Program-made: the position numbers and the translations under genes
From: a virus
IMG/VR virus record: IMGVR_UViG_3300044730_000684
Location: 1-56,756 of that record
Length of the DNA: 56,756 bases
Strand: one strand, 5' to 3'
Notes under the pieces: model-generated
What the model saw: the letters and a program-made list of their open reading frames with translations, nothing else
Databases searched by the model: none
Told to the model about the DNA's origin: nothing
Part shown: one piece after another, positions 17,547 to 24,232 of the stretch
Layout of the letters: each line of letters opens with the position of its first letter
Numbering within the stretch: position 1 is the stretch's first letter

Positions 17547-18545
17547 ATGCCCAAATACACAGACGATTCCGAGTTTATAGATGCTTGGAAACGGTTTAAG
17601 AAAGCGAGCTTAATTGCCAGACACTTCAAGATGAATGTCAGATCCGTCTACGACAGGCGACGGATAGTAGAGCAAAAGTACGGTATTTCTCTTGTAAGCG
17701 GTCAAAAAAGCACGCCTTCCAGTAGCATCAAAAACCAGATTGGCGACAGGCTTAACGAGCTGGCCAAGACTCGACAAGAAAAGTATGAATTAGAAATGTC
17801 CGACACGCTAAAGGATGGCGTGTTGATGATTGCTTCGGACTGCCATTATTGGCCCGGTATTGTCACCGCTGCCCACAAAGCCTTCTGCAAGTTAGCCAAG
17901 CAGCTTAGTCCAAAAATGGTGATTCTGAACGGGGACATCTTGGACGGCGCTCGCATTAGCCGTCATGCGCGGATCATGTGGGAAAAGCAACCGCTGATGA
18001 AAGACGAAATCGCTGCCGTTCAAGACCGATGCGCAGAGATTGAGCGGGCTGCGGGTAAGGCTAAGTTGATCCGCACCATCGGTAACCACGATGCCCGGTT
18101 TGAGAACTACCTCTCTAGCCGCGTGGGCGAACTGGAAGAGATGACGGGCATGACCTTGCTTGACTATCTGCCCCGCTGGCGTGCTGGGTGGGCGATACAT
18201 CTCAACAGAGAAACTGAGGGCTGGCTTACCATCCGGCATCGACCCGTATCCGGTGGGATACACGCTTCCTACAACAGCACCTTACGAGCGGGCGTGTCCT
18301 ACGTTCACGGACATCTTCACAAGCTTCAGGTTACGCCTTGGGCGGACTATCGCGGTCGAAGATACGGCGTAGACACAGGGACGCTTGCGGAGCCATACGG
18401 GCCGCAGTTCAACTACTGTGAGGCTGGCCCCGTCAACTGGGCGTCTGGATTTGCCGTTGTGACGTTTGTGGGCGGTAAGATGCTTCAGCCTGAATTGTGC
18501 GTCGTCGAACATGGCAAGGCTTGGTTCCGAGGGGAAGAAGTATGA
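17547..18545 (+). CDS. HTH-linked calcineurin-like metallophosphoesterase
   Basis: 332 residues. Residues 5-45 look like a helix-turn-helix (FKKASLIARHFKMNVRSVYDRRR). The catalytic part follows with SDCHYWPG, LNGDILDG, GNHDARF and HGHLH, the ordered motifs of the binuclear metallophosphoesterase family. It may cut phosphodiesters in nucleic acid or nucleotides. The HTH suggests a DNA-bound nuclease, similar in layout to phage and transposon-linked phosphoesterases. It closes the late transcription unit together with the next small gene. Confidence 0.82.
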   Translation: MPKYTDDSEFIDAWKRFKKASLIARHFKMNVRSVYDRRRIVEQKYGISLVSGQKSTPSSSIKNQIGDRLNELAKTRQEKYELEMSDTLKDGVLMIASDCHYWPGIVTAAHKAFCKLAKQLSPKMVILNGDILDGARISRHARIMWEKQPLMKDEIAAVQDRCAEIERAAGKAKLIRTIGNHDARFENYLSSRVGELEEMTGMTLLDYLPRWRAGWAIHLNRETEGWLTIRHRPVSGGIHASYNSTLRAGVSYVHGHLHKLQVTPWADYRGRRYGVDTGTLAEPYGPQFNYCEAGPVNWASGFAVVTFVGGKMLQPELCVVEHGKAWFRGEEV

Positions 18546-18736
18546 CGCGCTGTGCGCAATGCCGTCACTTTATCAAGACTTATGACGATGAGGGGTGGTG
18601 TTCTCACCCCAAGCATTCAGGGTTTGTAGCGTTGCAATTCAACGAAGAGCGTTGCCAAGGGCATGGTTTTGTTAAGGAAAGCGAACCCCGCTTATCTCCA
18701 CCCGCTGAGCCTGTAAAGAGTCTACATACGCCGTAA
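18542..18736 (+). CDS. small Cys-rich putative zinc protein
   Basis: 64 residues starting MTRCAQCRHFIKTYDDEG, with C4, C7, C19 and a further Cys near 38, a compact zinc-binding pattern. I start at 18542, where ATG overlaps the preceding stop (ATGA), and reject longer readings inside the phosphoesterase. Its 3' end overlaps by 65 bases the 3' end of the opposing gene at 18672, so the two transcription units converge here without an obvious terminator. Confidence 0.7.
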   Translation: MTRCAQCRHFIKTYDDEGWCSHPKHSGFVALQFNEERCQGHGFVKESEPRLSPPAEPVKSLHTP

Positions 18737-19016
18737 TGATGGCTTCGATGAACTGATCAAACTGGTCAGGCTTAAAGTCCATAAAGTTAGAAACGCCACA
18801 AGCTTCGATGAAATGCCCCGCCGCTGCTGAGGCATCGTTAATGGCGATCTGTTCGTTTGGTGTCTTGTCGATCATATAGCTATCCATGCACCGTATTGAA
18901 CAAAAGCGTGCCGGAGGTCGGCTCACTCCCGGCGGAGCTGAGTACAGAAACCCGCGCTCCTCCCGTCTGCATATCTTGCATAAATTTGACTTCAACAATT
19001 TCTGTGTACTTCCCAT
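18672..19016 (-). CDS. DUF6511-like zinc-finger protein, out-of-phase overlap with helicase
   Basis: 114 residues. The CKICRREERGFLY block and FCSIRCMDSYM form a four-Cys knuckle that I recognise as the DUF6511 pattern of phage and bacterial proteins (CxxCRRExRGF...FCSxxC). A helical C-terminus contains FIEAIITAYVDSLQ. The ATG is inside the helicase gene, and the first 46 codons use another frame of the helicase 3' end. It would be the last gene of the leftward replication operon. The overlap is discussed in the findings. Its 3' end also overlaps the convergent gene at 18736. Confidence 0.75.
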   Translation of the reverse strand: MGSTQKLLKSNLCKICRREERGFLYSAPPGVSRPPARFCSIRCMDSYMIDKTPNEQIAINDASAAAGHFIEACGVSNFMDFKPDQFDQFIEAIITAYVDSLQAQRVEISGVRFP

Positions 19017-20559
19017 TCTTACGAACCTGAATCTCGACTGGCTTTAATAGCGAATCCGCTTTGGAAATTGCATCTACCGTGTTTGCCGGAAGGATGCCGG
19101 GACCACTCATTCTTCTGCGCCACCACTTGAGCGCCTTTTCCTTGGGATAGCCCTTGTGGTCAAAGCAAACCCACTCTCGGTACACCTCCATCCCGCAGCG
19201 ATACTCCACGCGCATTGAGTCAGGCTTACCGGCCTTCTTGTGTATCCTATAAGCTACGCTGTTGGTTTTTAGCCATACTGCCGGGGAGTCAAAAGTCATC
19301 GCTGGCAGCGTCGTAGCCGTCCGGTCTATCTCGGGTTCCGTAGGGGGCCAAACGTACCCACAGTCGGGGCATTCAGAGCACCCGGCGAATACGATGCTCT
19401 CGCACTTGGGACAGTCTTTAGTCGGCGCTACGCCCTCTCCGTCGCCTTTACGGGGCTTCTTGGGGTTTACCCTATCCACAGGCCCATGTCGGGCGATATT
19501 GCCTGCAAAGTCCAATACGAGGCAGTTATCTTTACCCACGAAGTTACGCATTCCACGGCCCATGATCTGGATGTAAAGGCCGGTCGATTGGGTAGGCCGC
19601 AGCAACGCCAGCATGTCCACGGCAGGAGCGTTAAAGCCCGTTGTCAGCACCCCCATAGACGCAATGGCACGGATCTTGCGAGCCTTGAAGTCGGCCACAA
19701 TCTGATCTCGCTCTGCGATAGGGGTGTCCCCAAAGATGGTCGCGCAGTCAATCCCGTGGCTACGGACTAGCTCAGCGATATGGATGGCATGACTTACGCC
19801 CGAGCAAAAGAGCAGCCATGACTGCCTGTCGGCCCCGTAAGAGACGATCTCTCGCACTACGGACTCATTAACGTCTTTACGGTCTACGGCCCGCTCTAGC
19901 TCTCCGGGGACAAACTCGCCGCCACGGATGCTGACCCCGCTGACGTCAAGACGGGTCTTGGGCTGCTTGGACATCAGCTTGGTCAAGTACCCCTGCTCCA
20001 CCATGTCCCGTAGGTCTGCCTCATACGCCACGGCATCGAATAGCGCGTTCTCTCCCGAATGCAGAAGCCCAGAGTCAAGCCGATATGGTGTTGCAGTCAA
20101 CCCAACCACCCGCACATGCGGGTTCATAATCTTCAAGTTGTTAAGGAACTTTTGGTACATCGTGTTGGTCTTTCGTGGGATCAGATGTGCCTCATCCACG
20201 AGCACAAGGTCTACCTTCGTAAACCGAGAAGCCTTGTTGTAGACCGACTGAATCCCGCAAAACACGATTGACGGGTCATATTCTCGCTTCTTGAGTCCAG
20301 CAGAATTGATACCCGCAGGAGCCTCTGGCCAAAGAGTCTTTAACTCGTCGTAGTTTTGCCGGATCAACTCACGAACGTGCGTAATGACAAGAATCTTGGT
20401 GTCGGACCACTGCGCTAGAATGCGTTTGCAAAAGTCCGCGATCACCACGCTCTTACCTGTTCCGGTAGGAAGCACGATCAGCGGGTTGCCCTCTTCCTCC
20501 TGAAAGTACTTCAGGGTGCTATCAATGGCCTGTTCTTGATATGGCCTTAATTGAATCAT
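18880..20559 (-). CDS. SF2 DNA/RNA helicase (DEAH type)
   Basis: 559 residues. Residues 31-37 hold Walker A (PTGTGKS), DEAH lies at 122-125, GLTATPYR is motif III-like, and QIMGRGMRN (about 331-339) is motif VI. A Cys4 knuckle follows (CPKC...CPDCGYVWPP), and the C-terminal 150 residues are a separate domain (VWLKTNSVAYRIHKKAGKP, EYREWVCFDH-type). Such phage SF2 helicases remodel forks or recombination intermediates (UvsW/RecG-like role). The start ATG overlaps the stop of the upstream gene (ATGA). Its last 46 codons are shared out of phase with the DUF6511 gene, so the tail after IVEVKF may be functionally loose. Confidence 0.9.
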   Translation of the reverse strand: MIQLRPYQEQAIDSTLKYFQEEEGNPLIVLPTGTGKSVVIADFCKRILAQWSDTKILVITHVRELIRQNYDELKTLWPEAPAGINSAGLKKREYDPSIVFCGIQSVYNKASRFTKVDLVLVDEAHLIPRKTNTMYQKFLNNLKIMNPHVRVVGLTATPYRLDSGLLHSGENALFDAVAYEADLRDMVEQGYLTKLMSKQPKTRLDVSGVSIRGGEFVPGELERAVDRKDVNESVVREIVSYGADRQSWLLFCSGVSHAIHIAELVRSHGIDCATIFGDTPIAERDQIVADFKARKIRAIASMGVLTTGFNAPAVDMLALLRPTQSTGLYIQIMGRGMRNFVGKDNCLVLDFAGNIARHGPVDRVNPKKPRKGDGEGVAPTKDCPKCESIVFAGCSECPDCGYVWPPTEPEIDRTATTLPAMTFDSPAVWLKTNSVAYRIHKKAGKPDSMRVEYRCGMEVYREWVCFDHKGYPKEKALKWWRRRMSGPGILPANTVDAISKADSLLKPVEIQVRKNGKYTEIVEVKFMQDMQTGGARVSVLSSAGSEPTSGTLLFNTVHG

Positions 20560-20774
20560 GCGTCGAACTCTGCTTTTGGCAAGTTTTTAAGAATCTTTAC
20601 GGCAAGCGTTTTAACAAGCTCAAGTTCAGTTTGTGACTGCGAAATGATGAGCGCGTAGGCGTAGACATCTAAAGCCTTCATCACAAGGTATAGATCGTCG
20701 CCGGTAACAAAAAACTCTGCCTCTACGTCCTCTTCGCTAAAGTCTTCGTCATCTATTTCGTCGCGTCTATCCAT
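20556..20774 (-). CDS. small acidic hypothetical protein, 72 aa
   Basis: The strongly acidic N-terminus (DEIDDEDFSEEDVEAEFF) is followed by a helical region with LVMKALDVYAYALII and a Lys-rich end. It overlaps the upstream nuclease gene by 22 bases and the helicase start by 4 bases, so it is co-translated with the replication genes. Possibly a DNA-mimic or helicase partner because of its charge (inference). Confidence 0.65.
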   Translation of the reverse strand: MDRRDEIDDEDFSEEDVEAEFFVTGDDLYLVMKALDVYAYALIISQSQTELELVKTLAVKILKNLPKAEFDA

Positions 20775-21706
20775 ACCGTGCCGTCCTTCATCAGATACTC
20801 GACCCAGTTCGGCCCCGAGTTTATCTGTTCTCCGGGAATGATGTCCGGCACAAAAAGATGGTGATCGCAGCCCTTGAGCTGTGCTTCTGTGTCTAACTCC
20901 TTGTTATGCCATTCGCACTTCCATCCACCTGTCTTGAGCGGACTACTGTGTAAACAAGTGCGACATGACTTTTGTCTTGGAATTTCATCCTCGTGGCATA
21001 GGCTATGGAAAGTGCAGTATTTGCACTCGTGCCACGCAGGGTCTGAAGAAATCTTGCCCGCCGGTCGCGGTGAGAAAATGATGCGTCGTGCTTTCTCAAT
21101 AAACTTCTCGGCATCGCCACTGTTGTATTCAGTGACAACACTCGTAATGTCCCGCACCCCCGGACTCGCTGCCGTCAAGTAATGCTTCTTGGCTTCAAAA
21201 AAGTGCATATAGACCTGAGCCTGTGCGTAATACACATAGTCCCAGTTCTTCAACGCTTCGGCTTCGCCCTTAGTTGCTTTGAGCGATATCAGCTTTTTAT
21301 ACTTCGCCTCGTTGATGACTTTGCATTCCCAAACGTAAAGCGTCTCTGGATCTTGCAATAGCCCAGTAAGCAGTCCGTCGCAGTTGCCGCGAAAATGTCC
21401 GCCAAGTGCCTCAAACGAGTGCTGAACACCGGGTTCCTTTTCCGTGGAAAGGTCAACTGAAGGGATGGCCTTCAGCAGCGCTGCAACTACCTGTTCGCCC
21501 CGGTGTCCATCATTAATCCTGCGCAGCCCTGCGGCTTCAATAAAGCCCCGCTTGACCCAGCGTAAACTAAGCCAGAGCTTGCGATCGCAGACATCCCCAA
21601 TTGAGGATGCGCCTAAATAGTTCCTTGCTCGACTCTCTTGGGACGACTCCATCACAGAGTCCATAGCCCTCAAGGTCGGATCTTCGATCTCCGGTAACTT
21701 GACCAT
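20753..21706 (-). CDS. Cas4-like PD-(D/E)XK exonuclease with Fe-S cysteines
   Basis: 317 residues from the ATG at 21706. It has C40 in GDVCDRKLW, then D110 (NCDGLL), E127 and K129 (WECKV) and Q164-x-Y166 (QAQVY), the ordered RecB/Cas4 nuclease motifs. C228, C231 and C237 in CKYCTFHSLC complete, with C40, the usual four-Cys iron-sulphur site. A second Cys/His cluster follows (CRTCLH, CEWHNK, CDHH). Phage enzymes of this kind produce single-stranded ends for recombination, here beside a Sak4-like ATPase. GGAG five bases before the ATG supports this start. A longer TTG reading would begin inside the hairpin at 21721. Confidence 0.85.
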   Translation of the reverse strand: MVKLPEIEDPTLRAMDSVMESSQESRARNYLGASSIGDVCDRKLWLSLRWVKRGFIEAAGLRRINDGHRGEQVVAALLKAIPSVDLSTEKEPGVQHSFEALGGHFRGNCDGLLTGLLQDPETLYVWECKVINEAKYKKLISLKATKGEAEALKNWDYVYYAQAQVYMHFFEAKKHYLTAASPGVRDITSVVTEYNSGDAEKFIEKARRIIFSPRPAGKISSDPAWHECKYCTFHSLCHEDEIPRQKSCRTCLHSSPLKTGGWKCEWHNKELDTEAQLKGCDHHLFVPDIIPGEQINSGPNWVEYLMKDGTVWIDATK

Positions 21707-21713
21707 GCCCACT

Positions 21714-21780
21714 CCAAAAGAGGGCGCGACATCTAGCAAGTGGGGGATAGCAAATAAATGCTAGCCAAATGCCGCGCCCT
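21714..21780 (-). terminator. strong intercistronic hairpin, possible partial terminator
   Basis: Outer arms 21721-21731 and 21770-21780 pair over 11 positions (10 Watson-Crick pairs, one wobble). Inner arms 21733-21738 and 21759-21764 add six pairs. On the minus-strand RNA the hairpin is followed by CUCUUUU and then the GGAG of the nuclease gene. It lies between the DUF669 gene and the nuclease gene and could attenuate or stabilise the operon message. Confidence 0.55.
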
Positions 21781-21784
21781 TGTT

Positions 21785-22258
21785 TTACTTCTTGTGACGT
21801 TCCCAAGGCTTCGGCGCAGGGGCAGAAGCGGCAGGAGCAGACTCTGCTTTTGGAGCAGCGCCATCGGCCTTCAGGTAAGAAGCACGAGTCTCAAGACTGC
21901 CCTGCTTGTTTTCCTTGTGGGTAATGGCAACTTTCAAAGGCTTAAAGTGAAGCTGATCGGAGTCGGTCGGCAACGTCGCAAAGTTCAGTGCTGCGGAAAT
22001 CGCTGCAAGCTGCTTCTTAGCCACTTTGACGGTGACTTCGTTTTTGTTAAAGAGGTTGAGCCTCTCCCAAAACTTGCGACCAGTGTACTTCGGGCCAAGA
22101 ATTTCAAACTCTAGCCACAAGTATTCACCGTCGCCCGCTTTGGTAGAGCGCATCTCAGATTGCACGATCTGCATCGTGTACTCGCCTACCGGAAGAATCT
22201 CCGGAGCGCCATCGTTCAGACCTTCAAAATCAGCAGGATTTAAATTTAACTTAGCCAT
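21785..22258 (-). CDS. DUF669-family protein (putative ssDNA-binding/recombination)
   Basis: 157 residues starting MAKLNLNPADFEGLNDG. It has PVGEYTMQIVQSEMRSTKAGDGEYLWLEFEI-type strands and FWERLNLFNKNE, the recognisable DUF669 pattern. The end is an Ala/Pro/Lys tail (PAASAPAPKPWERHKK), a common arrangement in phage single-strand-binding-like proteins. It follows the Sak4-like ATPase by one base. GGGGA six bases before the ATG at 22258 supports this start. In phages this family is repeatedly encoded with Sak4-type ATPases (family knowledge), so a role in recombination or replication is likely. Confidence 0.8.
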   Translation of the reverse strand: MAKLNLNPADFEGLNDGAPEILPVGEYTMQIVQSEMRSTKAGDGEYLWLEFEILGPKYTGRKFWERLNLFNKNEVTVKVAKKQLAAISAALNFATLPTDSDQLHFKPLKVAITHKENKQGSLETRASYLKADGAAPKAESAPAASAPAPKPWERHKK

Positions 22259-22259
22259 G

Positions 22260-23024
22260 TTATTCCCCAATCACGTTTGACATCGCCGTGCTGAGTGCAT
22301 CGGCAAACTTGCTATATTCAAGCGGAAGCGAATCAGGCAGAGGCCATCTTGATTTGGCTTGCCAGCCCGGACGTTCCTGCGTGTAAAGAACACGATTACC
22401 ACTACCCACCGCACGAGTGACTTTTTGGTTAAACCCAACATCGCTCTTGACGGTCGAGTACTGTTGATTCGCAAACATCAGAATGTCGCACCACTCAGCA
22501 ATTAGACTCGCGCTGCCGTGATGCAGATCAAGTTGATAGCGATCGTATGGGTCAGCGAGCGGATCATCGAATCGCTTGACCTGCGTATGCGCGAGCAAAA
22601 TGACTTGCATATTTTTATCGGAACGCAAGTGATCAAGTCCATCCAGAATTTGCCGCCAGTAGTCGGTTGCAGCTTTATAGCCACGACCATATCCAATAGC
22701 GTCAATCGTAGCGACGTTGTTATCGCGAGCGACTTTCTTGTGAACCAACTGCTCTGCCCAGTCAGCAGAGTCGATAACGACCGTTGCGTAGTCGTGATCT
22801 TCAGAGGCCAACGAACCAATTGAGTCCATGATGTCCTCAAAGGACTGGCACTGTGGAAATGCCATGACGTTGATCGCGTCAAGTCCTTCTTCGGTTTGGA
22901 TGAACACAGGGTTCGGGGCTTGTGCGGCAAAGGTTGACTTGCCAATACCGTGAGTCCCATAGACCACGATTCGCGGCGGTCGCGCTACGCCAGTCTTTTT
23001 CAGGCTTTTTAGTGAAATAGCCAT
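22260..23024 (-). CDS. Sak4-like RecA-fold ATPase
   Basis: 254 residues from the ATG at 23024. Residues 22-31 hold the P-loop (YGTHGIGKST), and a hydrophobic strand followed by DSADWAE is the Walker B region. The motifs ILLAHTQVKRF and RVLYTQERPGWQAKSRWPLP match the phage AAA_24/Sak4 family of small RecA-like ATPases that promote strand annealing or exchange. Gene order with DUF669 and a Cas4-like nuclease forms a complete phage recombination set. GGGAG lies six bases before the chosen ATG. Confidence 0.85.
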   Translation of the reverse strand: MAISLKSLKKTGVARPPRIVVYGTHGIGKSTFAAQAPNPVFIQTEEGLDAINVMAFPQCQSFEDIMDSIGSLASEDHDYATVVIDSADWAEQLVHKKVARDNNVATIDAIGYGRGYKAATDYWRQILDGLDHLRSDKNMQVILLAHTQVKRFDDPLADPYDRYQLDLHHGSASLIAEWCDILMFANQQYSTVKSDVGFNQKVTRAVGSGNRVLYTQERPGWQAKSRWPLPDSLPLEYSKFADALSTAMSNVIGE

Positions 23025-23025
23025 T

Positions 23026-23400
23026 TCATGCTCCCATGACAATAGTTACGGTTGTTTTTGCAGGCTTGACGGTCAATGCCGGAGCCAAGATCTTGTAAAG
23101 TGCTGGCTCGTTATTAGCCAGATACTTTACGCCGGGTTCATCAAGCGCCCGCTTTACAGGCCAGAGCGATTCAGGAATCTTGTTCGACACTTGGTCAAAC
23201 AATTCCCAGTCGATCTTACGATTGATTCGCCCAGTGATCGTGACCTTGTAGGTTCCGACAGAGTGCGTCTTGCTTCCTTCTTCCCGCTGCCCCAAAACGG
23301 CAACGAGTTCTTCTTCGAGTGCTATCCGACGTTGTTCAGCTTCGCGTTCATCTTGTTTCGCTTTGAACAGGTCTTCAGCAATTTCAATTTCAGTTCGCAT
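23026..23400 (-). CDS. first gene of leftward replication operon, hypothetical 124 aa
   Basis: Starts MRTEIEIAEDLFKAKQDERE with a charged coiled-coil N-terminus (to residue 45). A compact domain follows with YKVTITGRINRKIDWELFDQV, LWPVKRALDEPGVKYLANNEPALY and AKTTVTIV. The second half resembles small phage proteins found next to ssDNA-annealing genes, often unassigned. AAGGA eight bases upstream and the divergent control region next to it support the ATG at 23400. Its stop lies one base before the ATPase ATG. Confidence 0.75.
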   Translation of the reverse strand: MRTEIEIAEDLFKAKQDEREAEQRRIALEEELVAVLGQREEGSKTHSVGTYKVTITGRINRKIDWELFDQVSNKIPESLWPVKRALDEPGVKYLANNEPALYKILAPALTVKPAKTTVTIVMGA

Positions 23401-23504
23401 TTTCAAGTTCCTTGTTTCACCGGACAACCCGGTAAGACAGAACATACGCCCCCTTGTGACGGAATGCAAGCAGTGGCAATATGTCACCGCCCGAGGAGGT
23501 CGGA
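23401..23504. promoter_or_regulatory. divergent control region between two early operons
   Basis: 104 bases without a gene between the leftward recombination operon and the rightward regulator gene. It contains a perfect inverted repeat ACCGG-5 nt-CCGGT at 23419-23433, and a GTGAC/GTCAC pair at 23456-23460 and 23483-23487 that flanks the -10 of the rightward promoter. These are candidate operators for the adjacent HTH protein. I do not see a strong leftward -35/-10 pair. Confidence 0.6.
23454..23482 (+). promoter_or_regulatory. candidate sigma70-type promoter for the regulator/RusA/primase operon
   Basis: TTGTGA at 23454-23459 and CAATAT at 23477-23482 with a 17-base spacer, about 25 bases before a strong ribosome binding site. 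The -10 is a weak match, which fits a regulated promoter flanked by an inverted pentamer. Confidence 0.4.
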
Positions 23505-23858
23505 ATGTCTCTTAAAGAGTGGTTGGAACGAAATAACTTGACGCACGCAGAATTCGCTGCTATGTGCGGGTGTACCCGTGCCGCCGTATCCCGGTGGGTG
23601 TCGGGGTCAAGAGCGCCGTCGCCCAAGTGGCTGAAGGTAATTGAGCGCAAAACAAAAGGTCAAGTCGTTGCATCTGGCGATACGTCGTCAGATCGTGAAA
23701 GAGCTTTTCTTCAGATTTATCGAAAAGGCTACACCGTATCGGCTGCTGCAAAGAAGTTACGCATTCATCGCAATACGTTGAGCCGTTACTTTTCTGGGCA
23801 GTCCTACACGCCATCGGACATTGTTTCAAAGATTTATAAATTAGCGGGGTTGGAATGA
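23505..23858 (+). CDS. double helix-turn-helix transcription regulator
   Basis: 117 residues from the ATG at 23505, with AGGAGG directly upstream. The first HTH (about 10-35) is Cro/CI-like: NLTHAEFAAMCGCTRAAVSRWVSGSR type. A second HTH is at about 72-98, with YTVSAAAKKLRIHRNTLSRYF. Its position at a divergent promoter with two inverted repeats is typical of a phage repressor or Cro-like switch protein. It is a candidate reader of the repeated dyads found in the leftward promoters at 36991, 37521 and 39710, though nothing in the sequence proves this link. There is no cleavable LexA-type C-terminus, so induction by RecA is unlikely. Confidence 0.85.
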   Translation: MSLKEWLERNNLTHAEFAAMCGCTRAAVSRWVSGSRAPSPKWLKVIERKTKGQVVASGDTSSDRERAFLQIYRKGYTVSAAAKKLRIHRNTLSRYFSGQSYTPSDIVSKIYKLAGLE

Positions 23859-24232
23859 TTGACATCGTGATTCACGGCAAGCCGGTGGGCAAGGCTCGAC
23901 CGCGTTTTGGCCGAAGAAAAGATGGTGGTGTAATGACATACACGCCGCGTGAAACAAAGAACTACGAGCAGTCTGTGGCTGCGCTAGCTCAATGCGCCAT
24001 GATGGGAAAGTCCATGATGCAGGGGCCATTGCGTGTCACGATTAGTGCGTACTTTCAGCACAAGACAAAAACGGGATATCACATATCGCGTCCAGATCTC
24101 GACAACATCGTCAAAGCAATCCTAGATGGTTTAAACGGAGTTGTGTTTGAAGATGACGCAGCAGTCGCTTCAATCGTGGCAACGAAGCAATACGGTGAAG
24201 AGCGAGTAGAGGTCACAGTCGAAAATGTCTGA
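23855..24232 (+). CDS. rusA: RusA-family Holliday junction resolvase
   Basis: 125 residues, the family size. GKPVGKARPR (8-17) is the N-terminal signature. The catalytic block PDLDNIVKAILDG with D81, D83 and K87, followed by D100/D101 in VFEDDAAV, matches the RusA active site. It cuts four-way junctions during recombination-dependent replication or before packaging. The ATG overlaps the regulator stop by ATGA, and its own end overlaps the primase gene by 8 bases, so the three genes form one rightward operon. Confidence 0.92.
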   Translation: MIDIVIHGKPVGKARPRFGRRKDGGVMTYTPRETKNYEQSVAALAQCAMMGKSMMQGPLRVTISAYFQHKTKTGYHISRPDLDNIVKAILDGLNGVVFEDDAAVASIVATKQYGEERVEVTVENV

